This document shows, one piece after another, positions 53,085 to 62,103 of a stretch of DNA of 64,000 nucleotides. This stretch comes from Alphaproteobacteria bacterium (GTDB lineage: Bacteria; Pseudomonadota; Alphaproteobacteria; Micropepsales; Micropepsaceae). A program made the position numbers and the translations under genes. The stretch lies in the NCBI GenBank assembly GCA_020852655.1, contig JADZAI010000103.1, forward strand, positions 1 through 64,000, written 5' to 3'. Numbering within the stretch: the first letter of the stretch is position 1; the number at the start of each line of letters is the position of its first letter. The notes under the pieces were generated by a model. That model did no database searches. It saw only the letters and a program-made list of their open reading frames with translations, and had not been told where the DNA came from.

Positions 53085-55937
53085 TCAACGCTTCGGGCGC
53101 GCCTTTGCACCAGCAAGGGCGCGCTCGAATGCTTGGAGCCAGCGGTGGCCGAAGACCGCGTCCGGCTCCAGATGGGCGCCCTCCGCCCATTCGTTCCACG
53201 CATTGATGAAGAGCAGCCGCTCTTCGCCGAAGTGCAGCGCCTTGGCCTCGGCGATCTTGGCTTCGCAGTAAGCCTGGAAACGTGCCGGCGTCGCGCCGTC
53301 GAAACTGGTGCCCTTGTCGGGTTGGCGCGGCGTGTTGTCCCACGACACGAAGACACCGGGATAGCGCGGATACGCTGCGCCCGGTCGCGCGATCGCCGCA
53401 CGCACCGTTTCGGCATAGTCGTAGCGATGGCCCTGCCAGGCGCTGCCTACCGAGGGCGTCGGATCGTCGTTCAATACGCCGATGCCGTGCGGGGGAAACT
53501 CTACGGCTGCGTCGAAGCCGATATCGGCCGGCCGCACATTCGCGCGCACCGCCTCCATGCTTTCGACATAGACGAGATGGACGCCGTCATGCCCTGCCGC
53601 TGCAAAGGCTTCGCGTGTAAGGCAGGCGAAGAGCGCCGGATCGGGTACGAGCAGCGGACGGTAGAGCAGGAAGAGCGGCTTGCCGTTGACGCGGATGTAG
53701 CGCGGGTCCTGGGCGAGCTGCGCAGCGTCCTCCGCGACGCCGCGCATATGCGCTTCGGAGTAATCCTGCGCGAGGAGCAGCGCACGCTCGCCGCCGTCCC
53801 AGTGCTTGGTCCAGTTCTCATTCGCCCAGCAAACGCAGAACGGGAAGGCGATATCAGGCCGCTTGAGGAGATTCTCCAGCGGCGCCGAGAGGATCTTCTG
53901 CCCCGAGAAATCGTAGCGATAGACGCAGAAGCCTTCGATTCCGTAGCGCTGCGCAAGGCGATATTGCTCGCCCATCACCTCGGGAATGCGGAGATCATAG
54001 AAACCGAGATCGGCCGGCAGATGCGGCTGGTAGTGGCCCTCGTATTTCGGCTGCGCCTTCGCGACGTTGCGCCATTCCGTGAACCCCTTGCCCCACCAGA
54101 GATCGTTCTCCGGACAGGGGTGGAATTGCGGCAGATAGAACGCGAGCGCCCGCACGGCGCTGAGATCGGCGAGACGGTCCCCCCATTTCTCCAGCAGACG
54201 ATGCTGGTTGCCGTAAGAGGTCTGCACGCGGCGCTGCTCGTCGCCCTGGCGCGTCGAAACGCTGAGATGATGCAGCACGCGCGCCTCGTGGCAGTAGCGG
54301 ACGCGATAGCCGGCGGCGTGGATTCGCAGGCAGAGGTCGACATCCTCGCAATAGGCCGGGACGAAGAGCGGATCGAAGAGCTCGCCCGCCACGGCCTCGC
54401 GCCGCACGAGGAGCGCAGCGCCCGAGCAATAGTCGACGTCGCGGGAGCGGGCGAAGTCCGGTGTCTCGCCGCTGAGATTCAGCCCCACCATCTCTGTGCT
54501 GCCGTCGTCATGGATGACGCAGCCCGCTTCCTGCACCCGGCCATTCGGATAGAGGATCAGCGGCCCGGCGGCGCCGATATCCGGCGCGCTCTCCATCTCC
54601 CGTATCAGCGCGTCGAGCGCGCCTGCGAGGACCTGGGTGTCGCTGTTCAGGAGCAGGACAAGGGCGCCCTTCGCCTGGGTGTAAGCGTCGTTGCTGTTGG
54701 CGAGGAAGCCGAGATTGCGCGCCTGCCGGAGATAGCGAAGGCCGGTCACATTCGCGAAGGCCGCGACGGCCTCGTCCGGCGAGGCGTCGTCGGTCAGCAA
54801 CACCTCGTAGGGCACGGTCGGCGGGTGCTTCATGATCGACCACAGGCACTCGAAGGTCTGGCGCACCGCGTTATAGACGGGCACGACGATCGAGAGGCGC
54901 GGCTCCGCCGAGGTCCCGAGCTTGAGGTCGGCGAAGGACAGCTCCCCATCGAACGCGGCAACCCGCAAATCCGTCTCCACGACGGCACGCACCCTGGCGT
55001 CGCGCGCCGCCGCGATGGCGGACTTCAGGCCGGCATATTCCTCCAGCACGATCTCGGGGCGTTCAGGGAGCGGCTGATAGGACGCCGTCGCCTCGCCAAC
55101 CGCCGTCTGGATGACGTTGATGTGCACCGGCCGGCGCATCGGCCGGCCCTCGCGCCGCCCATAGCGCATATAGTGATAGAGCGGCGGCATGCCGGCCTTG
55201 CGAAGGTCCGGGTACATGTTGATGTACCACTCCGCATCGAAGCGATCGCTCGGCTGGCGCCCGCTCGCATCGCCGTAGCGGATGTAGTGGATCGACGCCG
55301 CGTGCGAGTCATGCGGCACGTCCGGGTAGCGCCGGACGTAAAACACCGGATCGAGATAAGGATTGAGCGAACCGAGTTCGGCGATGCCCTGGCGCAGGAT
55401 CGTGCGCAGCACGCCCGCGGCGTTCTCCGCATCCGACAGCGTCGCGCGGCAATGGTCGAGATCGATATAAGGTGTCGTCGTCACGACATCGCCGTCGATC
55501 ATCATCGGCAGCATCTCGCGCTTGGCCGACGGGTTCAGCAGATCGAAGCGCTCCTGCGCCATGAATTCGAGATCGATCAGCGGATGCGGTGCGCGCGCTT
55601 CATGAAAGCCGGTGAGGAAGAAGTGAAGCTGTGGATCGGCGCCGGACTGCGCGATGTCGGGATAGCGTGCGAGATAGAAAGCGGGATCGAAATAGGGCGA
55701 GAAGCTGGGCCGCGCGTCGATCGGTAGCGACCAGTACCAGTCCTCGAGCTGCGCCGCGGTAATGCCGGCGCGCGTCATATGCAGTTCGGCGAGCGGCGCC
55801 TCGTAGAACGGTGACTCGGTGAAGGCACGAAACGCTTTGCGGCTGCCGGGATCGGACGGGCGCACCGCCTCGAGGCCCAGCATCTTTTTCGCGAGGCGAC
55901 GGATGGAGCGGCCACCGGTATTGGGCGGTGTGCTCAC
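53085..55937 (-). CDS. 950-residue multidomain glycan enzyme: repeats, GT2 glycosyltransferase, GH99/WbsX-like domain
   Basis: Residues about 80-265 hold three or more repeats (FDPAFYLARYPD, LDPVFYVRRYPD, FDAEWYINMYPDL with HY-x-x-YG...EGR) of the type also found in the free-standing protein at 46202. A GT2 domain follows (348-560): LSIVVPVYNAVRQTF, LTDDASPDE, LLLNSDTQVL, with the acceptor-side CSGAALLVRRE and EDVDLCLR. The C-terminal part (596-940) is GH99/WbsX-like: FYLPQFHPCPENDLWWGKGFTEW (in pieces), FCVCWANENWTKHWDGG and FINAWNEWAEGAHLEP. GTG start overlapping the upstream GT4 gene. The combination suggests one protein that builds and trims or organises a polysaccharide. Confidence 0.9.
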   Translation of the reverse strand: MSTPPNTGGRSIRRLAKKMLGLEAVRPSDPGSRKAFRAFTESPFYEAPLAELHMTRAGITAAQLEDWYWSLPIDARPSFSPYFDPAFYLARYPDIAQSGADPQLHFFLTGFHEARAPHPLIDLEFMAQERFDLLNPSAKREMLPMMIDGDVVTTTPYIDLDHCRATLSDAENAAGVLRTILRQGIAELGSLNPYLDPVFYVRRYPDVPHDSHAASIHYIRYGDASGRQPSDRFDAEWYINMYPDLRKAGMPPLYHYMRYGRREGRPMRRPVHINVIQTAVGEATASYQPLPERPEIVLEEYAGLKSAIAAARDARVRAVVETDLRVAAFDGELSFADLKLGTSAEPRLSIVVPVYNAVRQTFECLWSIMKHPPTVPYEVLLTDDASPDEAVAAFANVTGLRYLRQARNLGFLANSNDAYTQAKGALVLLLNSDTQVLAGALDALIREMESAPDIGAAGPLILYPNGRVQEAGCVIHDDGSTEMVGLNLSGETPDFARSRDVDYCSGAALLVRREAVAGELFDPLFVPAYCEDVDLCLRIHAAGYRVRYCHEARVLHHLSVSTRQGDEQRRVQTSYGNQHRLLEKWGDRLADLSAVRALAFYLPQFHPCPENDLWWGKGFTEWRNVAKAQPKYEGHYQPHLPADLGFYDLRIPEVMGEQYRLAQRYGIEGFCVYRYDFSGQKILSAPLENLLKRPDIAFPFCVCWANENWTKHWDGGERALLLAQDYSEAHMRGVAEDAAQLAQDPRYIRVNGKPLFLLYRPLLVPDPALFACLTREAFAAAGHDGVHLVYVESMEAVRANVRPADIGFDAAVEFPPHGIGVLNDDPTPSVGSAWQGHRYDYAETVRAAIARPGAAYPRYPGVFVSWDNTPRQPDKGTSFDGATPARFQAYCEAKIAEAKALHFGEERLLFINAWNEWAEGAHLEPDAVFGHRWLQAFERALAGAKARPKR

Positions 55938-57085
55938 AACGCCGGCTCCGCTTCGCGCATCGGCACCGTCGACCCGATGGCACGCAGGCGTTCGAGGATG
56001 CGCACGCCGACCGCTCGGTCGCCGGACCTGGCCAGCGCCGCCGTTGCAGCCGCACGCGAGAGACGGCGCTGACGCGGCAGGTCATCCCAGAGACCATCGA
56101 TCAGGCGCACGGTATGATCGAGATCGGGATCAGCCCAGCTCTGCCCTTCCCAGGCCGGGTATTCGTCGGCACCGACGGGGATGAGCGTCGCATCGACCAG
56201 CAGCGAATCCGCGTCCGTCATGAAATCGAGATTGCCTGACCAGCGCGTGCCGAGCGCGATGCGGCCCATCGCCATCGCCTCGCCGAGTCCGCGGCCGAAG
56301 CCTTCCGAACGGTGCAGCGACACGAAACAGTCAGCGGCGGCGATGAGGCTCTGCGTCTCGTGGGCCGAGAGCACGGCGTCAAACAGCACGGCTTCCGGCA
56401 GCTCGGCGCGAAGCTGCGTGCGCCAGTGTTCGGCAACCGCCTCGGCGGTCTTCATCTTCAGCACGAGCTGGATGTCGGCATAGGGATGGCGCGCGCGCAG
56501 CCGCTTGAACATCTCGACGACGCCGGCGGGATTCTTGCGGGTCGCAAAAGACGTCGTGTCGAAAAAATGCAGGAAGACGAAAGCGCTTTCGCGGATGCCG
56601 AAATAGCGCCGCGACAGAAGCGGCCGGCGCGGCGTCTCGATCGACTGGCCGACGAAGTGCGATTCGACGCCCGCCGCGGCCAGCGCCGACTGGATGAAGC
56701 GCGACAACGCCCACACCTCGTCGAACTGGCGCAGCGCCGCGACCCAGCGCTCGGGATAGACGGGCAGCTCCCACGCAGGCACGATGACGTTCGTGCCGCC
56801 CTCGAAGGCCTGGCCGCGTTCCGCCAGCGCCTTGCGCACCGGCTCCACTTCGTCGCCGTTGACGTGGAAGACGCGCACGCCGTCGCCGATCTGCGGCGTT
56901 TCGAAATCCGCGCCGAACTGGATGAAGTCCGGGTCCTCCCGCGCGGCGTAGCGGAAGACGTCATAGACCGTCGGATTCAGCATCATCGAGGCAGCCGCGC
57001 GGACCTGCGAGCGCAACTGCTCGCCGACGCCGGTCGTGGAAAAAGGGTGCCCGACGAAGGTCAGCTTGGGCAGCGCCGAACTCAT
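55934..57085 (-). CDS. Glycosyltransferase family 4
   Basis: A 383-residue GT-B enzyme. It has VGHPFSTTGVGEQLRS, a middle FFDTTSFATRKNPAGVVEMFKRL block, LVLKMKTAE, and the donor-binding CFVSLHRSEGFGRGLGEAMAMG (in pieces). The start MSSALPKLTF at 57085 overlaps the dioxygenase stop (ATGA), and its own stop overlaps the GTG of the 950-residue protein, so all three are translationally coupled. The sugar donor is unknown. Confidence 0.9.
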   Translation of the reverse strand: MSSALPKLTFVGHPFSTTGVGEQLRSQVRAAASMMLNPTVYDVFRYAAREDPDFIQFGADFETPQIGDGVRVFHVNGDEVEPVRKALAERGQAFEGGTNVIVPAWELPVYPERWVAALRQFDEVWALSRFIQSALAAAGVESHFVGQSIETPRRPLLSRRYFGIRESAFVFLHFFDTTSFATRKNPAGVVEMFKRLRARHPYADIQLVLKMKTAEAVAEHWRTQLRAELPEAVLFDAVLSAHETQSLIAAADCFVSLHRSEGFGRGLGEAMAMGRIALGTRWSGNLDFMTDADSLLVDATLIPVGADEYPAWEGQSWADPDLDHTVRLIDGLWDDLPRQRRLSRAAATAALARSGDRAVGVRILERLRAIGSTVPMREAEPAL

Positions 57086-58098
57086 GTGTGCCAACTGGGC
57101 AGCTTCACTTTCGGCGCGCTCGCCGGCTCGACCGACCTGCCATACGCATTCTCGACCGCGACACGGGCGGCGTCGCCCATGAAGCTCTGCCACCAGACCG
57201 GAACGCCGTCGAGGCTGGTGTAATGCGTCACGAGCGAGCGGCGCGTGAGCGCGGTGTTGCGGATTCGCGTGCCCTCGTGCGGCAGATTGCCGTGCCACAA
57301 CAGCACGTCGCCCTTACGCGGCAGAAAGGTCTTGGCGGCGATGCCGCGCGCAGTCATCCGTCCGCGCAGATAGGCGGCGAAATCGTTCGGATGCTTCGTG
57401 CTGCCCGAGTTCTGAAGAATTTCGCCAGGATTCCATTCGAAGAAGCCGGAGGCCTCCGGTTTGTGGCCGCCGGGATAGTAGGCGAGCGGGCCGGCATCCG
57501 GGTGCACGTCTTCCAGCGGAATCCACGACGCCAGCATGAAGGCGAGCCGCCTCTGGGCCCGCACATAGGGATAGTCGATATGCGGCGGCTGCTGGCTGCT
57601 CTTCAGGAAGGTCAGCGTCTGCATTACGACCGCAGGCTGCTGGAAGATGATGCTGATGAACTCCGCGACCTCCGGCACCAGGGCCAGACGCGAGGCAGCC
57701 TTCGAGAGCCAGTGGATTTGGCAGATGCGGAAGAAGGTGTCGTTGAAGTCGGCGCGCGAAAGATCCTGGCTCTCGTCGTCGGCGAAGAATTTCCGGCCCG
57801 TATGGTTGATCTCGACGTGATAGCGCCGCGGCTCTGCCTTCAGCTCCTCCAGATCGTGCAGAAAGGCATCGAGGAGGTCGCGCGGTACGACATTTTCGAA
57901 GACGAGCACGCCCTCTGACCGCCACGTCTCCAGGCGCGTCCGCATGGTGTTGCGGCGGTCCGCGGGAAGATGGGCGATGTAGGGCTCGATGTCCTGCGAC
58001 TCGTCGTCGATCCAGGGCCGGTCCTTCAGCCAGGGCGCACCGATGCCGTCACGCGCGGGGGCGTCGACGGCGGCTGTACGCAACGCAGGCTGACTCAT
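57082..58098 (-). CDS. Phytanoyl-CoA dioxygenase (PhyH) family protein in glycosyltransferase operon
   Basis: A 338-residue Fe(II)/2-oxoglutarate dioxygenase fold. The likely metal ligands are H173 and D175 (PPHIDYPY) and a distal His in LLWHGNLPHEGTRIRN (H269 or H274), where Arg contacts 2-oxoglutarate. It heads the three-gene coupled operon with a GT4 and the 950-residue enzyme, which points to hydroxylation of a glycan, a lipid carrier or an acyl group. The exact substrate cannot be told. The start MSQPALRTA at 58098 fits; 80 bp separate it from the divergent-side gene upstream. Confidence 0.85.
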   Translation of the reverse strand: MSQPALRTAAVDAPARDGIGAPWLKDRPWIDDESQDIEPYIAHLPADRRNTMRTRLETWRSEGVLVFENVVPRDLLDAFLHDLEELKAEPRRYHVEINHTGRKFFADDESQDLSRADFNDTFFRICQIHWLSKAASRLALVPEVAEFISIIFQQPAVVMQTLTFLKSSQQPPHIDYPYVRAQRRLAFMLASWIPLEDVHPDAGPLAYYPGGHKPEASGFFEWNPGEILQNSGSTKHPNDFAAYLRGRMTARGIAAKTFLPRKGDVLLWHGNLPHEGTRIRNTALTRRSLVTHYTSLDGVPVWWQSFMGDAARVAVENAYGRSVEPASAPKVKLPSWHT

Positions 58099-58178
58099 GT
58101 GGACGCGTCCCGATCCTCACGCGCCCATCGGGCGGCGGCGGCATTCTACAAGAGAACGCCGCGTGCGCCAGCCGAAGC

Positions 58179-59177
58179 CTAGTTGCCGATGCCGCCGGTC
58201 AGCTCCAGGCCGGTCAGGTCGACCACATCGCCGCCGGGGCCATAGCCTGCTCCGTCGTCATAGCCGCCGGCGATCTCGGCGTCGTAGCCGCCATATTCGC
58301 GGGCGAGTTCACGCTCGGCGGCGCGGCTCATCGGGCGCTTGGCGGCGCAGACGAGTTCGCCCGAGCCGGTACGGATCAGGGCGTCGCCGCTGTCGCAGTC
58401 CTTGTAGGAGGTGCCGTCGCCGGTGCGGACCGAACCCACGATGTCGGCGGCGCCGCTGTCGTAGCTGACGCGGAGCATCTGATCGCCCTCGCAGCGGAAA
58501 ACTTCGCCGGCATAAGCGTCGTCATCGCTGTCGCCCGTGCTCAGGATCGCGAGATGCTCGTTGCCCTTGCCGTCGAGGCAGATGGCGCTGAAGGTCTCGC
58601 TGCGGCGGGCGGTGGTGACGTGGAGCTGTCCGAGTTCCTCGGTGCGCTTCTCCTGGATCACGACGACCGTGGTCGAGCGGCGCGGAACCAGGAAGGTCTC
58701 GGTTCGGCCATAGGGGACGTAGCGGACCTTTTCCTTGTCGTACGGCTTGTGCTCGTGCTTCGGCGGCTTGTGTCCGCCGTGATCGTCCTTGGGCGGCTTG
58801 TGGTCGCCCTTGCCGGCGACCTTGTCCCCCAGCGGACCGTGGCCGAAATCGCGGTCGCCAAGGCGCTCGTGACGCCGGTCGCGGTCGCCGCCGCGTTCGG
58901 CTTGGCGCGCGATCGCCTCCGCCGCCCAGAAGCCGGTGCCGAAGAGGGTCGCGCCGCCGTCATAGGGCTGGCCGTAATAGAAGCCGAAGTCCGACCCGCG
59001 ATCCGGGACCGGCAAAGCCGTGCCGCGCCCATTGCCCCAGAGGCCATGGCCGAAGGCGTTGCCGCGATTCGTATAGGCCTTGTCGAAGCCGCCCATGCTG
59101 TCCTGGGCTGTGGCGGGACCGAATGTCGCGCAGCCCAGCGTGAAGACGGTGGCGGCGAGGAGACGGGAGATACGCAT
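58179..59177 (-). CDS. Secreted protein with His/Lys-rich segment, function unknown
   Basis: A 332-residue exported protein (signal peptide MRISRLLAATVFTLGCATFGPATA, in pieces). The middle (about 120-160) is rich in His, Lys, Asp, Gly and Pro (GDHKPPKDDHGGHKPPK), suggesting metal or polyanion binding. A beta-rich C-terminal part follows (TFLVPRRSTTVVVIQEKRTEE, FSAICLDGKGNEHLAILS) with three or four cysteines and an acidic, Gly-rich end. I do not recognise the family. It lies between the glycan operon and the PAS gene, with a 17-base palindrome about 70 bp upstream. Confidence 0.75.
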   Translation of the reverse strand: MRISRLLAATVFTLGCATFGPATAQDSMGGFDKAYTNRGNAFGHGLWGNGRGTALPVPDRGSDFGFYYGQPYDGGATLFGTGFWAAEAIARQAERGGDRDRRHERLGDRDFGHGPLGDKVAGKGDHKPPKDDHGGHKPPKHEHKPYDKEKVRYVPYGRTETFLVPRRSTTVVVIQEKRTEELGQLHVTTARRSETFSAICLDGKGNEHLAILSTGDSDDDAYAGEVFRCEGDQMLRVSYDSGAADIVGSVRTGDGTSYKDCDSGDALIRTGSGELVCAAKRPMSRAAERELAREYGGYDAEIAGGYDDGAGYGPGGDVVDLTGLELTGGIGN

Positions 59178-59245
59178 CGAATGAATCCCTGCGGACGGGC
59201 GTGCCGTTTTGAGACACTAACCCATCACCCTCCCGGGGCCGTGGA

Positions 59246-59262
59246 AACCTTTGGCAAAGGTT
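59246..59262. promoter_or_regulatory. 17-base palindrome, possible operator
   Basis: AACCTTTG-G-CAAAGGTT is a perfect inverted repeat with 8-base arms in the divergent gap between the secreted His-rich protein and the PAS protein genes. It looks like a dimeric regulator site; the binding protein is unknown. Confidence 0.55.
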
Positions 59263-59363
59263 AACCCCGTCCGGCGGCGCAGCCGTCCCGTCCTGCGAGG
59301 GACTGGGACATGCTAAGTCCTTGATTCGATGGAAGTTACACACAGGAGCGGCCGCGCCGGCCA

Positions 59364-59379
59364 TGGCATGGCTCCTGCT
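59364..59379 (+). promoter_or_regulatory. Possible sigma-54 promoter upstream of PAS gene
   Basis: TGGCAT-GGCTC-CTGCT keeps the GG and GC ten bases apart but differs from the sigma-54 consensus in two positions. Transcription would start near 59389, about 48 bases before the ATG at 59437. Weaker than the sites at 50603 and 52291. Confidence 0.5.
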
Positions 59380-59436
59380 ACGTACCGGCCATCGGCAAGC
59401 CGCAGACCGGCGCCGACTGAACAGATGGGGCGCAAA

Positions 59437-60051
59437 ATGCGGGAAGCCGCGGTCAAGTCGATCTACACCTACTGGCGCTCGCTCGCCGCCAATGACAGCG
59501 TGCCGGCCCGTAACGCGATAGACCCCCGGGCCCTCAAGTCCCATCTCGCCGACCTGTTCATCCTGGAGCGGCTCGACCGCGCCGTGTTCGGCTTCCGCCT
59601 GGCAGGCACGCGCGTCTGCGCCCGTTACGGCCGCGAACTTCGCGACCACGACTTTGTCCGCCTGTGGCCGTCGCAGCAGCACGCGCAGGTTCTCTCCAGC
59701 CTCAATCGCTGCCTCCAGAAGCCCGAGCCGCTGGTGCTGCGGGGCAATGCCGCGACGCTCGACGGCCAGGCCGTGCCGTTTCAGGTGCTGTTGCTGCCGC
59801 TTTGCGACGCGAACGGCCAGGTGACGCGCATTCTCGGCGCGATGATCACCGCCGACGACCAGGCGCTCCGCCAGGGCGCGACGCTGATTTCGCAGACGCT
59901 GGAAGGCGTCATCACCCCGTCGCTCGGCGTCACCAGGGAGCCGGCCGCGGCACCGGCCTTCGTCGCCGGCCGGGAGACGCGCGTTTCGTTCCTGCGCATC
60001 GTGGACGGCAGCAAGGCGATTGGCGACAAGCTTGCCGTCAATGCCGCCTAG
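59437..60051 (+). CDS. PAS domain protein (PAS_5 type)
   Basis: A 204-residue cytosolic protein. The N-terminal domain IYTYWRSLAANDSVPARNAIDP and DLFILERLDRAVFGFRLAGTRVC match the PAS_5 family (pfam07310), common in alphaproteobacteria and of unknown ligand. No effector domain follows, only a conserved region RILGAMITADDQAL and a C-terminal tail. I start at MREAAVKS (59437) because GGGGCG precedes it; 59425 is an in-frame alternative. Its stop overlaps the convergent small secreted gene by 4 bases. Confidence 0.85.
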   Translation: MREAAVKSIYTYWRSLAANDSVPARNAIDPRALKSHLADLFILERLDRAVFGFRLAGTRVCARYGRELRDHDFVRLWPSQQHAQVLSSLNRCLQKPEPLVLRGNAATLDGQAVPFQVLLLPLCDANGQVTRILGAMITADDQALRQGATLISQTLEGVITPSLGVTREPAAAPAFVAGRETRVSFLRIVDGSKAIGDKLAVNAA

Positions 60052-60347
60052 CGCGGGTCGGCGGCGCCTTCCGTGGGCCGCTGGTCCGAGGTCACGACAC
60101 CCATGCGGTTGACGCGATCAGCCTCGATCTTGCGGCTGTTCTGCTTCCGGATCTTCTCGTTGTCGTAGAGATGGATCGCCTTCAGATAGCGGTCATAGGC
60201 CATCTTGTCCTCCGCCTGCCCCTCCAGGCAGCGGTCGGGCGAGAAGTGGGCGACTTCGGCGCACCAGCCCCCGAAGTCGAGAGCCTGTGCCGCTGACGCC
60301 GGCATCACCGCCAGCACCGACGCCATCACCAGCACCATGCGTTTCAT
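60048..60347 (-). CDS. Small secreted hypothetical protein
   Basis: A 99-residue protein with a signal peptide (MKRMVLVMASVLAVMPASA). Mature part has a paired Cys region (GGWCAEVAHFSPDRC), a helix MAYDRYLKAIHLYDNEKIRKQNSRKI (in pieces) and a charged tail. Unknown family. It is 3 bp after the GMC oxidoreductase stop on the same strand, so co-transcribed. Confidence 0.7.
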   Translation of the reverse strand: MKRMVLVMASVLAVMPASAAQALDFGGWCAEVAHFSPDRCLEGQAEDKMAYDRYLKAIHLYDNEKIRKQNSRKIEADRVNRMGVVTSDQRPTEGAADPR

Positions 60348-60350
60348 AGC

Positions 60351-62018
60351 TCAGGCCACCTTTCGCGGCTCGACATCTTCAGCGATCTTCACGTTCTGGG
60401 GCGGCAGCGGCGCCTTGCCGAGGATCATGTCCGCCGCCTTTTCCGCGATCATGATGGTCGGGGCGTTGGTATTGCCGCCCACCAAGGTCGGCATCACCGA
60501 CGCATCGACGACGCGCAGCCCTTCGACTCCGCGCACCTTCAGTTGGGCGTCCACCACAGCCATCGGGTCATTGCCCATCTTCGCCGTACCGACCGGATGG
60601 TAGATGGTCTCGGCGCTGCGCGAAATCCAGGCGTCGACCTCCGCGTCCGTCTGGACATGCGCGCCGGGCGCCAGCTCCGGCCCGCGGAAGGCGTCGAAGC
60701 TTTTCTGTTTGAATATCCCGCGGGCGATCCTGGTGCCTTCACGCAGGGCAACGCGGTCGCTCTCGACCGCCAGGTAATTCGGCTGGATCAGCGCCGGGGC
60801 GAGCGGGTCGGTCGACTTCAGCGCGATGAAGCCTTTGCTCGCCGGACGAAGCTGGCAGACATGGAGCGTGAAACCATGCCGGTCAGGGCGCGATCGCCCG
60901 TGATCGACCATGAGCGCGTTGACGAAGTGGAGCTGAAGGTCGGGCACCTCGAGATCCGGCCGGCTCTTGAGGAAGCCGCCCGCCTCGAGGCCGTTCTGCG
61001 CGCCCGCCCCGGTCTTCGACAGGAGATATTGTAGACCGGTCCGGATCTGCTTCGTCGGGCTCGCAAGCTGCGCGTAGAGCGTGATCGGCTGCGTCGCCTC
61101 ATAGCGAACCATCACGTCGAGATGGTCCTGGAGATTCTGTCCGACGCCCGGCAGGTCGGCGACGACCGGTATGCCGAACTTGCGGAGATAGGTGGCGTCG
61201 CCGATGCCCGAAAGCAGCAGCGTCTGCGGCGAATTGACGGCCCCGCATGAGAGGATCACATCGGCGGCCGCCCGCGCTTCGACCCGCTGCTTGCGCTGGG
61301 CGTATTCGACGCCGACGGCGCGCGTGCCTTCGAACAGGATGCGCGTCGTCAGCGCCTCGGTCTCGACGGTCAGGTTGGGGCGGGCGAGCACCGGCGTCAG
61401 ATAGCCGCGCGCCGCGCTCCAGCGCTGGCCGCCGTGGATGGTGAGCTGATAGGCGCCCATCCCTTCCTGCATGAATCCGTTGAAATCGTCCGTCTGCGGA
61501 TGGCCCGCCTCGACGCCGGCCTGTATCAGGGTGCGGAAGACGGGGTGGCCGGACTTCGCGTTGCTGACGCGCAGCGGACCGTCGGCACCATGGAAATCGT
61601 CCTCGCCGTTCTCGTTCGATTCCGCGCGCTTGAAATAGGGCAGCACGTCCGCGAAGCCCCAGCCGTCAAGGCCGAGCTGTCGCCACTGGTCGTAGTCGCG
61701 GGCATGACCGCGGATGTAGATCATGCCGTTCATCGACGACGAACCGCCCAGCACCCGGCCGCGCGGCCAATAGAGCCGCCGGTTGTTGAGATGCGGCTGG
61801 CCCTCGGTGTCGTAGTACCAGTTGAACTTCGTTCGCTGCGACAATAGCCGGCCTACGCCGGCCGGCATGTGGATCATCATCGACTTGTCGCGCGGCCCGG
61901 CCTCCAGCAGCAGGACCTTCTTTGCCGGGTCCGCCGAAAGCCGGTTGGCGAGGACGCAGCCGGCCGAACCGGCGCCGACGATGATGTAGTCGAAGCTTCT
62001 CGGTCCCGACTCTGCCAT
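60351..62018 (-). CDS. GMC family oxidoreductase (choline dehydrogenase-like)
   Basis: A 555-residue FAD-dependent alcohol oxidoreductase. The ADP-binding motif is VGAGSAGCVLANRL (15-28), followed by the GMC signature GRVLGGSSSMNGMIYIRG (about 88-105), ILSCGAVNSPQTLLLSGIG, and the C-terminal active site YHPVGTAKMG and GGNTNAPTIMIAEKAADMI. The family oxidises alcohols such as choline, glucose or long-chain alcohols; the exact substrate is unclear. It lies upstream of and on the same strand as the small secreted gene. Confidence 0.93.
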   Translation of the reverse strand: MAESGPRSFDYIIVGAGSAGCVLANRLSADPAKKVLLLEAGPRDKSMMIHMPAGVGRLLSQRTKFNWYYDTEGQPHLNNRRLYWPRGRVLGGSSSMNGMIYIRGHARDYDQWRQLGLDGWGFADVLPYFKRAESNENGEDDFHGADGPLRVSNAKSGHPVFRTLIQAGVEAGHPQTDDFNGFMQEGMGAYQLTIHGGQRWSAARGYLTPVLARPNLTVETEALTTRILFEGTRAVGVEYAQRKQRVEARAAADVILSCGAVNSPQTLLLSGIGDATYLRKFGIPVVADLPGVGQNLQDHLDVMVRYEATQPITLYAQLASPTKQIRTGLQYLLSKTGAGAQNGLEAGGFLKSRPDLEVPDLQLHFVNALMVDHGRSRPDRHGFTLHVCQLRPASKGFIALKSTDPLAPALIQPNYLAVESDRVALREGTRIARGIFKQKSFDAFRGPELAPGAHVQTDAEVDAWISRSAETIYHPVGTAKMGNDPMAVVDAQLKVRGVEGLRVVDASVMPTLVGGNTNAPTIMIAEKAADMILGKAPLPPQNVKIAEDVEPRKVA

Positions 62019-62103
62019 CTCATCCTCGCGCGATCTGGCGTGTTTCGCCCTGCCGACCGGTCATCTTGGCAGTGGCAGGGCTCACTGAACGATGGGCTTC
62101 GCG

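Noticed and set aside
58860-59177. Sigma-54 promoter for the secreted His-rich gene (GGCACGCCCGTCCGC upstream on the minus strand)
   Set aside because: GG and GC are 11 bases apart, not 10, so it fails the spacing rule.
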